A DNA stretch of 64,000 nucleotides from Calonectria ilicicola (lineage: Eukaryota > Ascomycota > Sordariomycetes > Hypocreales > Nectriaceae). The position numbers and the translations under genes were made by a program. Positions 42,369 to 54,126 of this stretch are shown here, in pieces (the stretch's first letter is position 1; every line of letters starts with the position of its first letter). Where the stretch lies: contig CP085832.1 of NCBI GenBank assembly GCA_020809705.1, forward strand, positions 3,968,001-4,032,000, written 5' to 3'. Below the pieces are notes generated by a model. That model ran no database searches and was not told the DNA's origin. It was given only the letters and a program-made list of their open reading frames with translations.

Positions 42369-45001
42369 ATGGATCACAGCAAGGATATCGACGCGATAGT
42401 CGCTTCGCTGACGCTGGATGAAAAAGTAAGTTTTACAAAGTAGTATCTCACCACATAGCTAATTGAAATCTAGATTTCACTCCTAGCCGGCAAGAACTTT
42501 TCAGAAACGGTGGGCTTCCCTGAGAAAGGGATTCCTTCCATCAAGGTACCAAAATTCTTCATATTCATCGGGCAGACAACGGAGAATACTGACAAAATAC
42601 TCAGACTGCCGATGGACCCAATGGAGTGCGTTCAGCAGCCACGGATACTAGCGTCAAGTCAGCATGTTTTCCAGCTGCTTGCAATCTTGCAGCAAGCTTC
42701 GATGTAGATCTTGCAAGGCGATTTGGAGGCGCTCTCGCTAGGGAAGCGCGAGGCAAAAACGTCCACTGCATACTGGGCCCGACCGTGTGCATTCATCGAC
42801 ATCCTCTTGGAGGGCGAAATTTTGAAAGCTTCAGTGAGGACCCGTTCCTCACAGGTAAGCTTGCCTCTCAGGTAATCCAGGGTCTACAGAGTTCTGGCGT
42901 GTCTGCGACAATTAAGCACTTTGTGGCCAATGAGCAAGAAACTCAGAGAACCACGGTCGACGAGGCAATTAGTGAGCGCGCACTGCGCGAGATTTATTTG
43001 CGACCATTCGAAATCGCCGTCAAGGAGGCCAATCCTTGGGCCCTTATGACAGCGTACAATCACGTCAATGGTGTGCATTGCGACGGAAATCCCTGGCTTC
43101 TTCAAGATGTTCTTCGAGGTGATTGGAAATGGCAGGGTCTGGTCATGAGCGACTGGGGCGGCACCAACTCAGTAGCAGCCGCCCTCGAGGCCGGCCTTGA
43201 CCTCGAGATGCCTGGTCCTCCTCGAGTGCGCAAAGGGGACTCGGTCAAGGAAGCAATTAAAAAAGGAGAATTATCCGAGAAGACGCTGGATGAGCGTGCG
43301 CGGGACGTGATTCAATGGGCTCGAAAGCTCAAGGCCCACGAAGAAGCGGCTGACCCAGCCACAATTGGCACCAACACAGACTCTCCCGAGCTGCGAAAAA
43401 TGATCCGAGAAGCTGGTGCACGGGGTATGGTCCTGTTAAAAAATAAGGACAATATTTTGCCCCTCTCCAAGGAGAAGGTTAAGGGCAAGAAGATTGCTCT
43501 CATTGGGTTTACAAAAGACGCGCTGGCGCACGGAGGTGGAAGCGCTTCGGTGAATGCATACCGCAAGGTCACACCATGGGATGCTCTGCATGAAGCCCTC
43601 GGAGACTTAGTGCAGTTCACATACGCCAAGGGCGCGCATCGCGAACGCCTTCTCCCTGCCATCAACCGCGATGGAAACGTGGGTACAGTTGTTGGTCTTG
43701 ATGGTCAACCAGGCTTCACCCGACTCCTCTTCAAAGAAGGCGAAACAGAGCCCGTTTCCACCCTGCACAGCCAATTGACATCAGCCTATTCGCCGCTCGG
43801 CTCGCAAGAGTCTCTGTGGAGAAGGCTCGAGATTGTTGGAGATTTTACACCGGCAGAGACTGGCTCGCATTATTTCGCGTGTTCCGGGCTTGGGCCAACC
43901 CGAGTTTTTGTGGATGACCAACTCATCTTTGAGCAAACCGCCAATTGCTCCGACCCCATGGGCTCTCTTTTCTTGGCGGCCCCGGAGCCCGAATTTCGAC
44001 ATAGCTTCATTGCAGGCAAGACTTATCGTCTTCGCATTTGCAGTGACCCACCCACTAAGATTGGCTTGCTTATCCTCGAAGGCCGCAGTGGTGTGCGAGT
44101 CGGATTCTCGTTAGAATCAGATCACGATGCTGATCTTCTGGGAGAAGCCAACGAGGTTGCAAAGGACGCCGACTTGGCCATCGTTTTTACAGGCCATGAC
44201 CCACAGTGGGAAACCGAAGGGCGGGACCAGGATTCGTTCAACTTGCCCCGAAAAGGAACTCAAGACGCACTTGTTTCCACTGTCGCATCTGCAAATCCCA
44301 ATACTATCGTTGTGAATTCGACCGGCGTGGCAATCGCTATGCCATGGCTTGATAATGTCTCGGCTGTGTTGCAAGCTTGGTTCTCCGGTCAAGAATGCGG
44401 CCACTCAATTACTGACGTTCTCACTGGTGTCGTGAACCCTGAAGGCCGCTTACCAGTTACCTTCCCACGAAATATTGAAGATAGCCCTGCACATGGAAAT
44501 TTCCCTGGAGAATATGTTGATGGCCAACTCAAGGTTGCTTATACTGAAGGCGTTTTTGTCGGTTATCGTCACTTTGATCGCCTTGTTCGAGACAAGGTCA
44601 ATTTCCCCTTTGGCTACGGTCTTTCGTATACCACATTCGAATATGGCTCTATGAAGGTTTCTAAGAAGTCTGAGGACGATTCGTGGGCAATTGATGTTGA
44701 TGTGTCCAACACAGGTCAAGTAGCAGGAGGTGTTCTGGTCCAGGTTTACGCTGGAAAAGTCACACCTTCCTCTGATCACCCAGTTAAAAGCCTAGTAGCT
44801 TTCAAGAAGATTATATTGCAGCCTGGACAGCAAGAGACGGTTACTCTGACTGCTCAAACCAAGGATATGGCTTACTTTTCGGAAGAATCGAAGCAATGGA
44901 CCGTTGATCAAGGGGACTATCGCTTCTTACTCGGGTCATCTGCGGCGGATATTATTCGAGAAGCTAGCATAACTTTAGAAAGGACCACTTTCGCCGTATG
45001 A
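42369..45001 (+). CDS. Intracellular GH3 beta-glucosidase with PA14 domain
   Basis: Three exons, 42369-42425, 42474-42545 and 42605-45001, give 841 residues. The introns are 48 and 59 nt. There is no signal peptide (MDHSKDIDAIVASLTLDEK), so the enzyme should be cytosolic. The GH3 barrel contains KHFVANEQE and the nucleophile Asp in GLVMSDWGG (about residue 225). A PA14 insert (about residues 405-550; RLEIVGDFTPAETGSHYFA) interrupts the C-terminal sandwich and often shapes specificity. FPFGYGLSYTTFEYG and a fibronectin-III-like end (VQVYAGKV) follow. This is the architecture of intracellular fungal beta-glucosidases and of K. marxianus-type PA14 GH3. With the upstream transporter it forms a plausible import-then-hydrolyse pair. 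Confidence 0.92.
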
Positions 45002-45395
45002 AGACATAAGTAGATCAGAATCATCGATTATTCATTTACAAGACATAATCACAATCCACTCTAGGTGTTGAGTAATGAAATAGGAACGCCATCTATGATA
45101 CGGATGCACCGGAGACCGGAGAACCAGTAGCTCAAACTCTATGATGATGACACGCGGACTTTCTCTCCGTCCGTGAATTGATCCTACCTTGTAGATGCCC
45201 TCTGGAATCAGATTCGGGTTCGGAAGGAGGTGTGCATTGTGTGCACGGAGCCACGGACTTGTTCCGGCCCGGACAGTGCGAGCTCTCACGGTTTCTGATC
45301 TATACACAACTAGAGAGTATATAATGATTTGGGATGTGAAGCCAAGAATTGTGACTAGGAGGCCTTCATTGCAAGAAAATCTCAGAAGAACCATC
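45002..45395. other. Intergenic
   Basis: No gene was seen. It contains GTTCCGGCCCGGACAG near 45,256, another CGG-type inverted motif. Confidence 0.35.
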
Positions 45396-45926
45396 ATGTC
45401 AGCCCCGTATTCCGGAAAGTGCCTTTGCGGCTCCGTTTCTATCAAAATCACATCCGAACCAGTCACTGTGCTTTCATGCTTTTGCGAGCATTGCGTCAAG
45501 GGAGCAGGAGGCACACATCAATTGGTCAGTTAACCCATGACACCGGAAGCTCAGAAAGTCTAATGCATTGGTAGGTCGGCAAGTTCGCAACCAAGGATGT
45601 TGAGATATCTGTAGATGATGGCGTCTTGGGGCAATATCAACTTAGCGATACATCCAGTGGGGATACGAAAGAAAAGGCCTTCTGCAGAACTTGTGGTTGC
45701 CCATTGTGGACTATTCCAGCCTCCGCGAAGGACGTCTACCATCTCATCCGCTTGCCACTTTTGGATGGAGGGTAAGTCGGATCAACAGCCTCTGGGAAAA
45801 CCTCGGTATAGCTAACCCGGGTTTAGCCTGAACTTCAAGCCAGCAAATGAGATATTTACCAAGAACCGGCCCTCATGGACCTGTGCCCTTGACGAAGTTC
45901 CGCAGTGGGAGGGGATGCGGAAGTGA
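45396..45926 (+). CDS. GFA/CENP-V family zinc protein
   Basis: Three exons, 45396-45524, 45575-45771 and 45827-45926, give 141 residues. The introns are 50 nt (GTCAGT...GGTAG) and 55 nt (GTAAGT...TTTAG). Zinc ligands of the GFA fold are all present: CLCGSV near the N-terminus, CFCEHC about 20 residues later, and CRTCGCPLW in the centre. The length matches the single-domain family. Members were named for a glutathione-dependent formaldehyde-activating enzyme, but most fungal ones have no proven activity. It sits between the intracellular glucosidase and a Zn2Cys6 regulator. A thiol-adduct role in the neighbouring pathway is possible but unproven. Confidence 0.85.
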
Positions 45927-46277
45927 CGGACAAGTTGGGGAAGCTGTGGGGGAGGTGGGTGACAACGATGCGGGGAAAGGCGGGGATTTCGTGTTCAATA
46001 GCGTAGGTAGAGCTGTTCCCATTGGTTCGGGTCCGGGATGAGAGTCATGCGTCCGGTTCTTTAACCTCGGAACGCACTGGCATCCGAGATTTCATCTCTG
46101 GCTCCCCTCGATCCGGAACACTTGATTGATGTTTAATCCATTGCTTCCGACAGGCGAGCATTTTTCATAATTCATTTGACCCTTGTGTTTTCATCGGGAG
46201 AGATCCATCACGTGCGGCACCGTACTTTTGATTTCGTTATTTCCGGATTTGCGCCGTCCCGGATTGGGTCGTGGAAG
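45927..46277. other. Intergenic
   Basis: This is the 3' flank of the GFA gene and the promoter of the Zn2Cys6 gene. It includes several TCCGG/CCGGA motifs (for example near 46,033, 46,111 and 46,228). No gene was seen. Confidence 0.35.
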
Positions 46278-48773
46278 ATGGATCACCCTCCGGAGCCCAC
46301 AGGAGGCTCCAGTGTTCGAGTGACGACATCTAAGCGGATAAAGATTGACATTGCATGCGATCACTGTCGCGTGAAAAAAGTCAAGTGCGATGGAATGCGT
46401 CCAAGTAAGTAGTTTTACATGCATTGAAGTTCCAAACCGAGGAATGCAATGTCAAATACATTCTTGGTGTGAAGGCGAGGATCGCCCAATCAGGATCAGG
46501 ATTTTATATGTAATTGATGGCTAACTAAATGTAGCCTGTGGTACCTGCTCTAGAAAGCTGGCTTTGCGAGACAAGTGCAAGTATAGCGCTGGGAGCGTTG
46601 TACGAAACCGTCCCGTAGAGGTTTCCTCTATTTCCTCTGCCAGCTATGACAGAAATCAGGGCCCCTCAAGCATTAATCCGAGACCTGATACCAATACCGG
46701 AAGAGGATATCCATGTCATGCTGGCTCTCCCCAACAATCCATACAAGCGCAAGCTGCCAATTCATCTCCAGCACAACCTCGAGCCCAAACTGGAATAAGC
46801 CCAGAGAGCAGACAAACGGATGAAAGCCAAAATCAACTTCCAATAGGAGCCTCCGTGGCCTCGACTAGTCCTTCTGTCATTGATTCCATGACCGCAATTG
46901 TTGATGAAGGCACCAGCACTGGAGAGTTCTTTGGGATTAGTAGTACGGGATCCTTTACGGCTCAGATCAAAAAAGCTATAGATGCACGACTTGGCATGGT
47001 TACGAACGGTCCTCCACGACAAATTGTGGCTCCTACTCGTTCCGCCGCCCACATGACAGGTCCTCACAGCACGGCACCACCCGAAATCTCATATGTTCTT
47101 CCTCCACGTAGGCAAGCGGATCATTTAATGGAACTATACTGGTTTTACGTAGACCCTCTTTATCCATTCCTGGACCGGAATCGGTGGACTCAATCTTACA
47201 ATGCCATATTCAACGGAACGGCCATCGACTTTGATGAGCGTATTTTTGTGGCAACTCTGAATATTGTTTTTGCACTTTCTACGCAACTATTTGAATCACA
47301 AACTCTAGAGCAGAGAGAAAAGTCAAGTGATTCATACTTTAAGCGAGCGCAAGAGCTTTTGCCAATGAGCCCCTGGGATGCTGGATCATTGGAGCTTGTG
47401 CAGTGTCTGTTAGTGACTAGCCAGTACTTACAGAGCACCTATAATCCGCACCAGACATGGATGGTTGTTGGGTCGGCGATTAGAATGGCACAAGGGTTGG
47501 GACTTCACCTGCCAGAGACTTCTGCCGATCGCCCTCCAGAGGAGCGAGACTTGCTAAGAAGAATTTGGTATGGATGTGTGCTTATGGATCGGTGAGTAGT
47601 AAAACCATGCTCGTCAAAACGCCACTAATAGTGATAGTATGGTTTCTGTAACCCACGGTCGACCTGCCATCATCTCCGCACGCCCAACCAATGATGTCCC
47701 TCTCCCTTGTACGCCTTCAGCATCAGCAAGCTCCAATGAGGCACCATCAAAGTCTAGCGGCGAGTTTCTTGCCTTCTTTGTCGAATCTGTCCGGCTCTAT
47801 GAAATTATTCATCAAATTATGATTGTATTTTATGGGGGGTCAGGTGCTCGTTCAAAGCCAAGAGACTCCCATGCTTCCGACCAAGACCATTCAGATAGTG
47901 AAAATGAAGACCTTGATCAAGTGGTTCGATTGGATAGATCGCTTAGCAGCTGGGAGAAAAAGCTGGCGGCTCACCTAAAATGGAATTCCATCGATACCAA
48001 CACGAACGAAATATGGCGCCGCCAAACAGTTATTCTTCGAATGCGGTTTGTGCCCCTTCCATATCCTCTCTCTTCAGCAATTGAGACTAACATTCAGCAC
48101 CAGGTTTCTACACGCTAGAATTTTATTACTGAGGCCACTTCTGTCTCGCTTCTGTCTGATACACTCCCCTGCTGGGAAAACGTACATTGACGACACATTT
48201 GAGGACAGACTTGTCCAACAAGGAGCCCTATTCTGCGTCTCCACAGCCCAAAATATGATTACAACGTTGCTCAAACACCAGACTTCGGATGATACAATTG
48301 GACTATTGCCTGCTTGGTGGTACCGAGTCTACTATATTTACTCGGCGGCGACAGTCCTCATAGGTGCCAAACTTCGACCAGATGCTTTTTCAGCAAGCGA
48401 TATTGGTCGTTCTTGGTGTCAGGCGATATCAGTATTAAAGGCACACGAGAAGTTTGGCCAATCGGCACGACGATGCGTCACCGCATTACACATTCTGTCT
48501 TCCAAAATCTTACAAGCCGTTCCGGGGAATGGACATGGATCCGAAGGCAACCGCAAAAAGGCTCTACCAAGAGCAGCAGAAGGAATGCAGCAGGAGGCAT
48601 TGCACGAAGAAAACGTTAACGAAGAAATGCCTGACTTGGTACAACAACTAGCGGATGAGTTTGAGCCAATTCCTGATTTTGAGAATCAAGAATTCGCAGA
48701 GTTCAATTTTGATGTCAACGATATGTCGTGGTTGAATGACATGCAAGGTGTTTGGGAAATTCTTAACGAGTAA
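46278..48773 (+). CDS. Zn2Cys6 transcription factor
   Basis: Four exons, 46278-46404, 46535-47591, 47638-48045 and 48104-48773, give 753 residues. The binuclear cluster spans the first intron: CDHCRVKKVKCD in exon 1 and CGTCSRKLALRDKCKY in exon 2. The middle region (YWFYVDPLYPFLDRNRW, SAIRMAQGLGLHLPE, RRIWYGCVLMDRMVSVTHGRP) is the fungal-specific TF domain. The last intron (48046-48103, GTTTGT...CACCAG) is needed to give RMRFLHARILLLRPLL. The C-terminus is acidic, a likely activation domain. It lies between the glucosidase/GFA genes and the FAH/cupin pair, so it is a candidate pathway regulator. The ATG at 46278 is preferred; an upstream in-frame ATG exists at 46176. Confidence 0.87.
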
Positions 48774-48839
48774 TTGTAACGCTAGGCATTTCTGTATACA
48801 AAAATCTATTCTTGTCTATTTATCTGATGAGATCTATAT

Positions 48840-49825
48840 TTACTCAAACACCATCTTATTCTTCACTGTGCCTAATTGCGTAATGCTGACCTCGACCACG
48901 TCACCGTCGTTAAGATACTTAGGCTCCTTCATGCCCATTGCGACACCAGATGGCGTACCGGTCAAGACGACGGTGCCAGCCTCAAGGGTAGTGCCTTGGC
49001 TGATGAAGCTAACAATCTCCTCAACACCAAACAGAAGATCACCGGTGGTGGAATTTTGTCTCTCCTCACCATTTACATGGGTTGTGAGTGTCAAATCTGA
49101 AGCATTGCCAACAATAGCAGGAGACACAAGGAGAGGTCCTAGAGGTGCAAACTTGTCAAAGCCCTTGCTAAAGCACCACTGAGGTACACCACCAGCCTTC
49201 TTTGGGTCGCGCTGCCAAGCGCGGGCGGAGACGTCATTGGAGACTACGTAGCCAGCAATGTACTCAAGCGCATTCTCTTTAGGAATATTCTTTCCAGTTT
49301 TTCCAATGACGAATCCCTAAAATTCAAGAGTTAATAAGATGTCAACTTTTCAAGTGCTGTTCAAGAAACTAACCAATTCGCCTTCGTAATCTACTGTGCC
49401 ATCCTGAGCAACCTTGGGGATGGGCACGTCCTCGTTGTGTCCAGTCACTGATGTGGATGGCTTGATGAACACAGAGGGGTAAGGTGGAGGTGTTCGGCCA
49501 CCTTCTTTGACTGAACCGGGGTGTCAGCGCCGCTCAAAACACACCAATGGCACCACTTACTGTGTTTAATGTAGTTAAGACCGATGCATCGAATGATTGG
49601 CACATCAGCTGGCCTCAAAAGATCCCGGATGGCCTTGACATGCGTCTTTTCACCCTTGGTCAATTCCGAGACTGGGCTCTGGCCCTTGAATTCAATGGCC
49701 CAAAGGTCATTTCGCGCAAGACGGTCGGCAAAATCCTTGTCGTCATTGATGATGGGTTCGCCAAAGGTTTCGTTGCCGTTATCGTCAACGAAGCGAATTA
49801 ATCGGGTCCAGGTGTTGGGAGACAT
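48840..49825 (-). CDS. FAH-family hydrolase (fumarylpyruvate/acylpyruvate type)
   Basis: Three exons, 49825-49561, 49510-49374 and 49316-48840, give 292 residues. The introns are 50 and 57 nt. In-frame ATGs at 49843, 49867 and 49891 lie upstream; the last two would add a short basic leader, so mitochondrial targeting cannot be excluded. FAH signatures: IIRCIGLNYIKHSKEGG, PSVFIKPSTSV, VDYEGELGFVIGK (metal-binding Glu residues), GYVVSNDVSARAWQ, and VLTGTPSGVAMGMKEP. The C-terminal fold should cleave a C-C bond in a 2,4-dioxo acid. It is divergently transcribed from a gentisate-dioxygenase-like cupin, so hydrolysis of fumarylpyruvate (or maleylpyruvate) is the most economical role. Confidence 0.9.
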
Positions 49826-50349
49826 TTTGGGTGCTAATGACATGAAACTTCTAGTGAAGCGCTGCATCTTGGAGACGTTTCCTCCCTCCAACCAGACTTT
49901 TTATTTAAGCTGCTTTGATAACCCGACAATGCGAATAATTGCCGTGATTGCAAATTCCGAGTGACGGATGGTGAAAGCGACTCCGCGAGCCAATCAGAAT
50001 GCGATCCGGCCGGAACAGGATCATCAACTCCGCCAGGATTGGCTTCGGAACTGAGTGGAGACTCTTCCGACACGGCCTGCAGCGATTCCCCCAGACCTCA
50101 AATGAGGAATCCGGGGAAAGTCATTCTCAGCATCGATTGAGCGGCGCAGTCATTGACTAGAAGGTTTTATATCTCTCCCATTTCTAATAAACCAGCCTCT
50201 TTTCGTCTAGCCTGGTCGATATTATACCCACGTGTTCAAGCCTTTTACTTGGAGATCTAGCACCAACCCCAATAATACTCCTAGCTCAGCGTTTAGAGCT
50301 AATCTATCTATCTTACTCTAAGAGACGCTGCCAAATTCAGCCAGCTACC
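49826..50349. promoter_or_regulatory. Bidirectional promoter of FAH and cupin genes
   Basis: This 524-bp region separates the divergent starts. It contains a 10-bp palindrome TCCGGCCGGA at 50005-50014 (two inverted CCGG/CGG half sites, typical of Zn2Cys6 dimers). A CCAAT motif lies nearby at about 49,990-49,994, and a second wider CGG...CCG pair near 50,046-50,069. A TTTTATAT element near 50,165 may serve the cupin gene. Shared control by one of the two flanking Zn2Cys6 factors is inferred. Confidence 0.55.
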
Positions 50350-51450
50350 ATGGGTTCCTACGTCAGCACAGCAAACTCTCCAGATGGGGAGTCTGATGAG
50401 ATGAAGCAATACCTCAGCGGCCTCCCCTCCAAGAACCTTGAACCATTATGGTCACAGATGAGCGCAATGGTGCCACAGTCACCAAACCCCACAGCAGTAC
50501 CTCATATGTGGAAGTATGAAGAGGCCTTGCCAGACCTGAAGACAGCCGGTCGGATAGTCCCAGAAGAGAAGGCCGAGAGAAGAGTATTGATGCTAGTGAA
50601 CCCTACAATGAGTAAGTAGCACGCACTACCTTGCCATTGCCTTGTTAACACAATCATCAGCGGCGCCATACACAACCGACACAATTTATGGAGGCCTGCA
50701 ACTCGTCAACCCTGGAGAGACGGCACCTGCACATCGACACCTGGCTTTTGCCCTGCGCTTCATCATCGATGGGCATGGCTTCACAGCTGTCGAAGGCAAA
50801 AAGATGCCTCTCGAACGAGGTGACGTTGTCGTGACTCCTGTCTGGCACTGGCACGATCATGGAAATGAGAGTGACAGCCCAGTCATCTGGCTAGACATGT
50901 TGAACCTGCCCCTGTTCCGGTTCACTCCTGTTCATTTTGCAGAGGGCTACGCCGATCCTCGGTACCCAAGCACGTAAGTTTCTCTATTTCACCAAGAAAA
51001 GAATATCCACTCGTCTCTGAACCGATTGATTGACAAACTCCAAGTCCGATTGATTCCTGTGAATGGCGCCATCCTTGGGGTCCTGTAGAGGCTGCTCTGA
51101 ACGCCAGCAAGGGCGCGCACGCCATTTACCACTACACCCTGTCGAACGGAAAGCCTCTGTCTGCAATGCTTGGAATGCAGGCAGAGAGACTTGATCCCGG
51201 CGCAAGTTTTGAATCCCAGGAAAGTTGTTCATACATCTATCACTGCTACGAAGGAAAGGGTTGCACCGAAGTGGAATCACCATCAGGCCAAAAGCTCGTG
51301 TTCAACTGGGGACCTCGCGATACTTTTGCTATTCCATCATGGTGCAAGATTAAGCATGTCAACGAGTCGGATACAGAAAAGGCTTACCTCGTTGCGTGCA
51401 ATGACGGGCCGCTGCTGGACTGTCTCGGAATAAGACCTCGATCAGAATAG
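50350..51450 (+). CDS. Gentisate 1,2-dioxygenase-like cupin
   Basis: Three exons, 50350-50611, 50661-50973 and 51045-51450, give 326 residues. The introns are 49 and 71 nt, both GTAAGT. It is a bicupin. The N-terminal cupin has the iron ligands in TAPAHRHLAFALRFIIDG and TPVWHWHDHGNE, closely matching the metal site of gentisate 1,2-dioxygenases. The C-terminal cupin (FESQESCSYIYHCYEGKG) has lost the His cluster, as usual in this family. Expected reaction: Fe(II)-dependent cleavage of gentisate to maleylpyruvate in the cytosol. 1-Hydroxy-2-naphthoate or salicylate dioxygenases are close relatives, so the exact substrate needs testing. The divergent FAH hydrolase supports gentisate. Confidence 0.88.
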
Positions 51451-51791
51451 CGAGTTTAGGATTGAGTCTGTGCTCATCCCGTTTCTGATCAGTGACGATA
51501 TTTTATGAACCGCTTTCCAATTGTATTTAATTACCCATATAACTTTATCTTTAAATTGACAATTCAGCACTATTTTCAAGTATCCATTCAAATATGCATG
51601 GTTCTAAGGGTTCCACAGAGGGCTTTTTATCATTTTTTGTTCGGTGCCCTTAAATCTTAAGAAATAATAATGATACTAGTGAATATAATATATAGTATGG
51701 TATAAGTATATTAGAATGCATATTTTCTAAGTTCTTAATCTATTCCCAATACCCTCTATTATCGTGAAAACGTTGAATGCCAGGTGCCAGC
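51451..51791. other. Convergent 3' intergenic region
   Basis: AT-rich 3' flanks of the cupin and the second regulator. No gene was seen. Confidence 0.4.
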
Positions 51792-54126
51792 CTACGCGTC
51801 TAACATCATCGGGTCAATATTTCTTCTGTTACTTGAAACAGCAAAAGACCCCAAGCGGATAGCCTCCAACACAAATTCGTTGACCAAATTTACATGCATG
51901 ATTTCGTATGGTGTTGATTGTCGAAGCGGCATACTCTTTATTAGTTCCGATGCTGACCGAAGGAGATCCAAATCTATTCGGGCTTGCGGGTCCAGAGGAA
52001 ATGCCAGAATGTTGCAAAACAGAGTCAGCACTGCGACAGTCGGATAAAATACCATGACCCTAAAGAAGTAATTAGAGATTTTCTTTTCTTTCGAATAGAT
52101 GTAAGGATACTAACCAGAAGGACTCTCCTGCAAGCCCATGGACTGCTGCCTTCAAATACAGTAATGTAGAACGGCTTGCCTCTAAGCAAAGAGCGATACT
52201 AGAGTGAACCCCAGGATTCCAATCACTCTCTACAACAGGTAGATCAACGGTGGACAACCGGCACCTGCCACTTGCACGATGAATCGTCGCTAATAGGTGA
52301 TGATACTCCAAATGTAGACTGATGTGTCGCATACTCCGTAAAAGATCCATGTCGGGGAATGATGTAGTCTCTGCTATTGATAGTGCAGGCCTAAAAGCAT
52401 CTGGAATAGACATTCTCCAATTCTCAAGTTCTTCGTCAAGCTCTCTGATGTCACGAAGCACCTCAGCATCCGACTTCTTCAGAGCTTCTGTTGAGAAGAG
52501 CATGCGGTAGGCTTTTGACTTGACGCAAGCCAAGCGGAGGTCGCCAGGGAGATGGGGTGTCATCTCATCGTATACTGAGGGCTTGGGTCCATTTTTGGGG
52601 TTAATGGCGGCGAGATGAGGATAACAACTCATGTAGTCATCCGGAGGAGTGAGGTCACAGTCTTCATCAGCCATAAGAGGAGGCTGGCCAGTTCGCAAGG
52701 ACGATTCTTTGTCAAATATATAACAAAGCCAAAACATCATGCGCAACACATAACTGTTGCGCTCGTCCCGTGTAGCCTTGGCGCCGAAAGTTTTGGTGGG
52801 GGAATACAAGTGTCCACCCAACATACGTACCAGGCGACAGGCAATGCCAAGGGTCATTGATGCCGATTGGAGATATCCCGAAAAGGTTTGATTCACATGC
52901 TAGAGTAAAATGTTAGATATGATATAACGAGAGTCCGTATGAGATCTCACCAATAAAATTAGGGCTTGAATGCTGGTAATGCTCGCGCATTCGCATACAT
53001 CTGGTAATAAAGCCTGAACTCCGGCAGCGCACTTTTTACTGTCCACGAATTCCAGGTCTTCTTGCGGAAGGAACCTAGCCATGACGGCTAAAAAGGCTAG
53101 CACGCAAGCCTTTGCTGTAACTTGTTCTTGTGATGGATATCCATCGAACGGTGAGTATGCTTTGTTCATCGTTTCTGTAAAGATCACGCGGTCTATCACA
53201 GGAAAAGCAAGTCTAATTGCCAGACCTGAGTAGGCTTCTAGCGCCTTCTCCGCATATTCCCGCTTTGGTAAGTCAGTTGGTGATGTGGGAGAGTTTACAA
53301 AGTAAGAAACTGAAAGGGTCGGGTTCAGGGATTGGTATGCCTCCTCGTCGTAAAGTCTGAGGCCGGACAAGCTCACTCCTGTTCGAGATGATATCCATTC
53401 TTTGCCCGCATCGGAGAACATTGGCATGCCATTTTTGCTGTTGAGATTGCCCAAGTGAAAGCCGCTGTAATGAATTTGGTCGAAAGGAGTTCCCATGACA
53501 AGACCAGAAAATGGAATTGTCATGGAATGCGGCTGCTCTGTTTCATGAACAAAGACTTGCTCTGATTCGTTTACCGGAGCTTGCTGGAGCTCATCATGAC
53601 TGGAGGAGAGTGGGGTTGTTGTGGGGGAATCTAGAGTGCCGAAGGATTCGGATACTGCCGAAGAGGAATATGTGCTGGTTCGATACGTAATTGTCCGAGC
53701 CAGGGTCTCTTCCAAGCGTTCAAGGCGTTCCAATAGACCTCTGTTGCTCCCTGCTTTTGGTTTGGGAGAGATCCTAATGAAGATGTTAGGTCAGGTACTT
53801 GGGTCATGCCGAGTTCTGATCTAGTTAGATCAAGGTGTGCTTACTTCGGCTTTGCACGCTTCTTCCTCTCCCTGACCCTGTCAAATGTGCACAAGAGTCC
53901 ATGGTGGTGGCACCAGTTGCATGCCGTACTTGGCTCGGAGAAGTCACATTGAATCTAGATTTGGAGCATTAGTAAAGGCCTTGAAAATGCAACCATGACC
54001 AGATTAAACCCTTGCTCATGGCGTGCATAAGAATGGATTGCTTAGGCAAGCGGCGTTCTTGGGAGGCTTGAGACAGTTAGTTACCTTTTTCTTGTAACAA
54101 AGATCGCAAGCTCGTTTTCGAGCCAT
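51792..54126 (-). CDS. Zn2Cys6 transcription factor
   Basis: Five exons, 54126-54085, 53954-53845, 53773-52951, 52899-52115 and 52059-51792, give 675 residues. The introns are 130, 71, 51 and 55 nt, all GT-AG and frame-preserving. The zinc cluster is split by intron 1: ARKRACDLCYKKK, then IQCDF...CNWCHHHGLLC. A short coiled-coil linker (LLERLERLEETLA) follows. The fungal-specific TF domain includes SASMTLGIACRLVRMLGGH, RMMFWLCYIFDKESSLRTG and RQ/P-rich segments. An in-frame ATG at 54213 could add 29 residues. It is convergent with the dioxygenase gene and is a second candidate regulator of the cluster. Confidence 0.87.
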
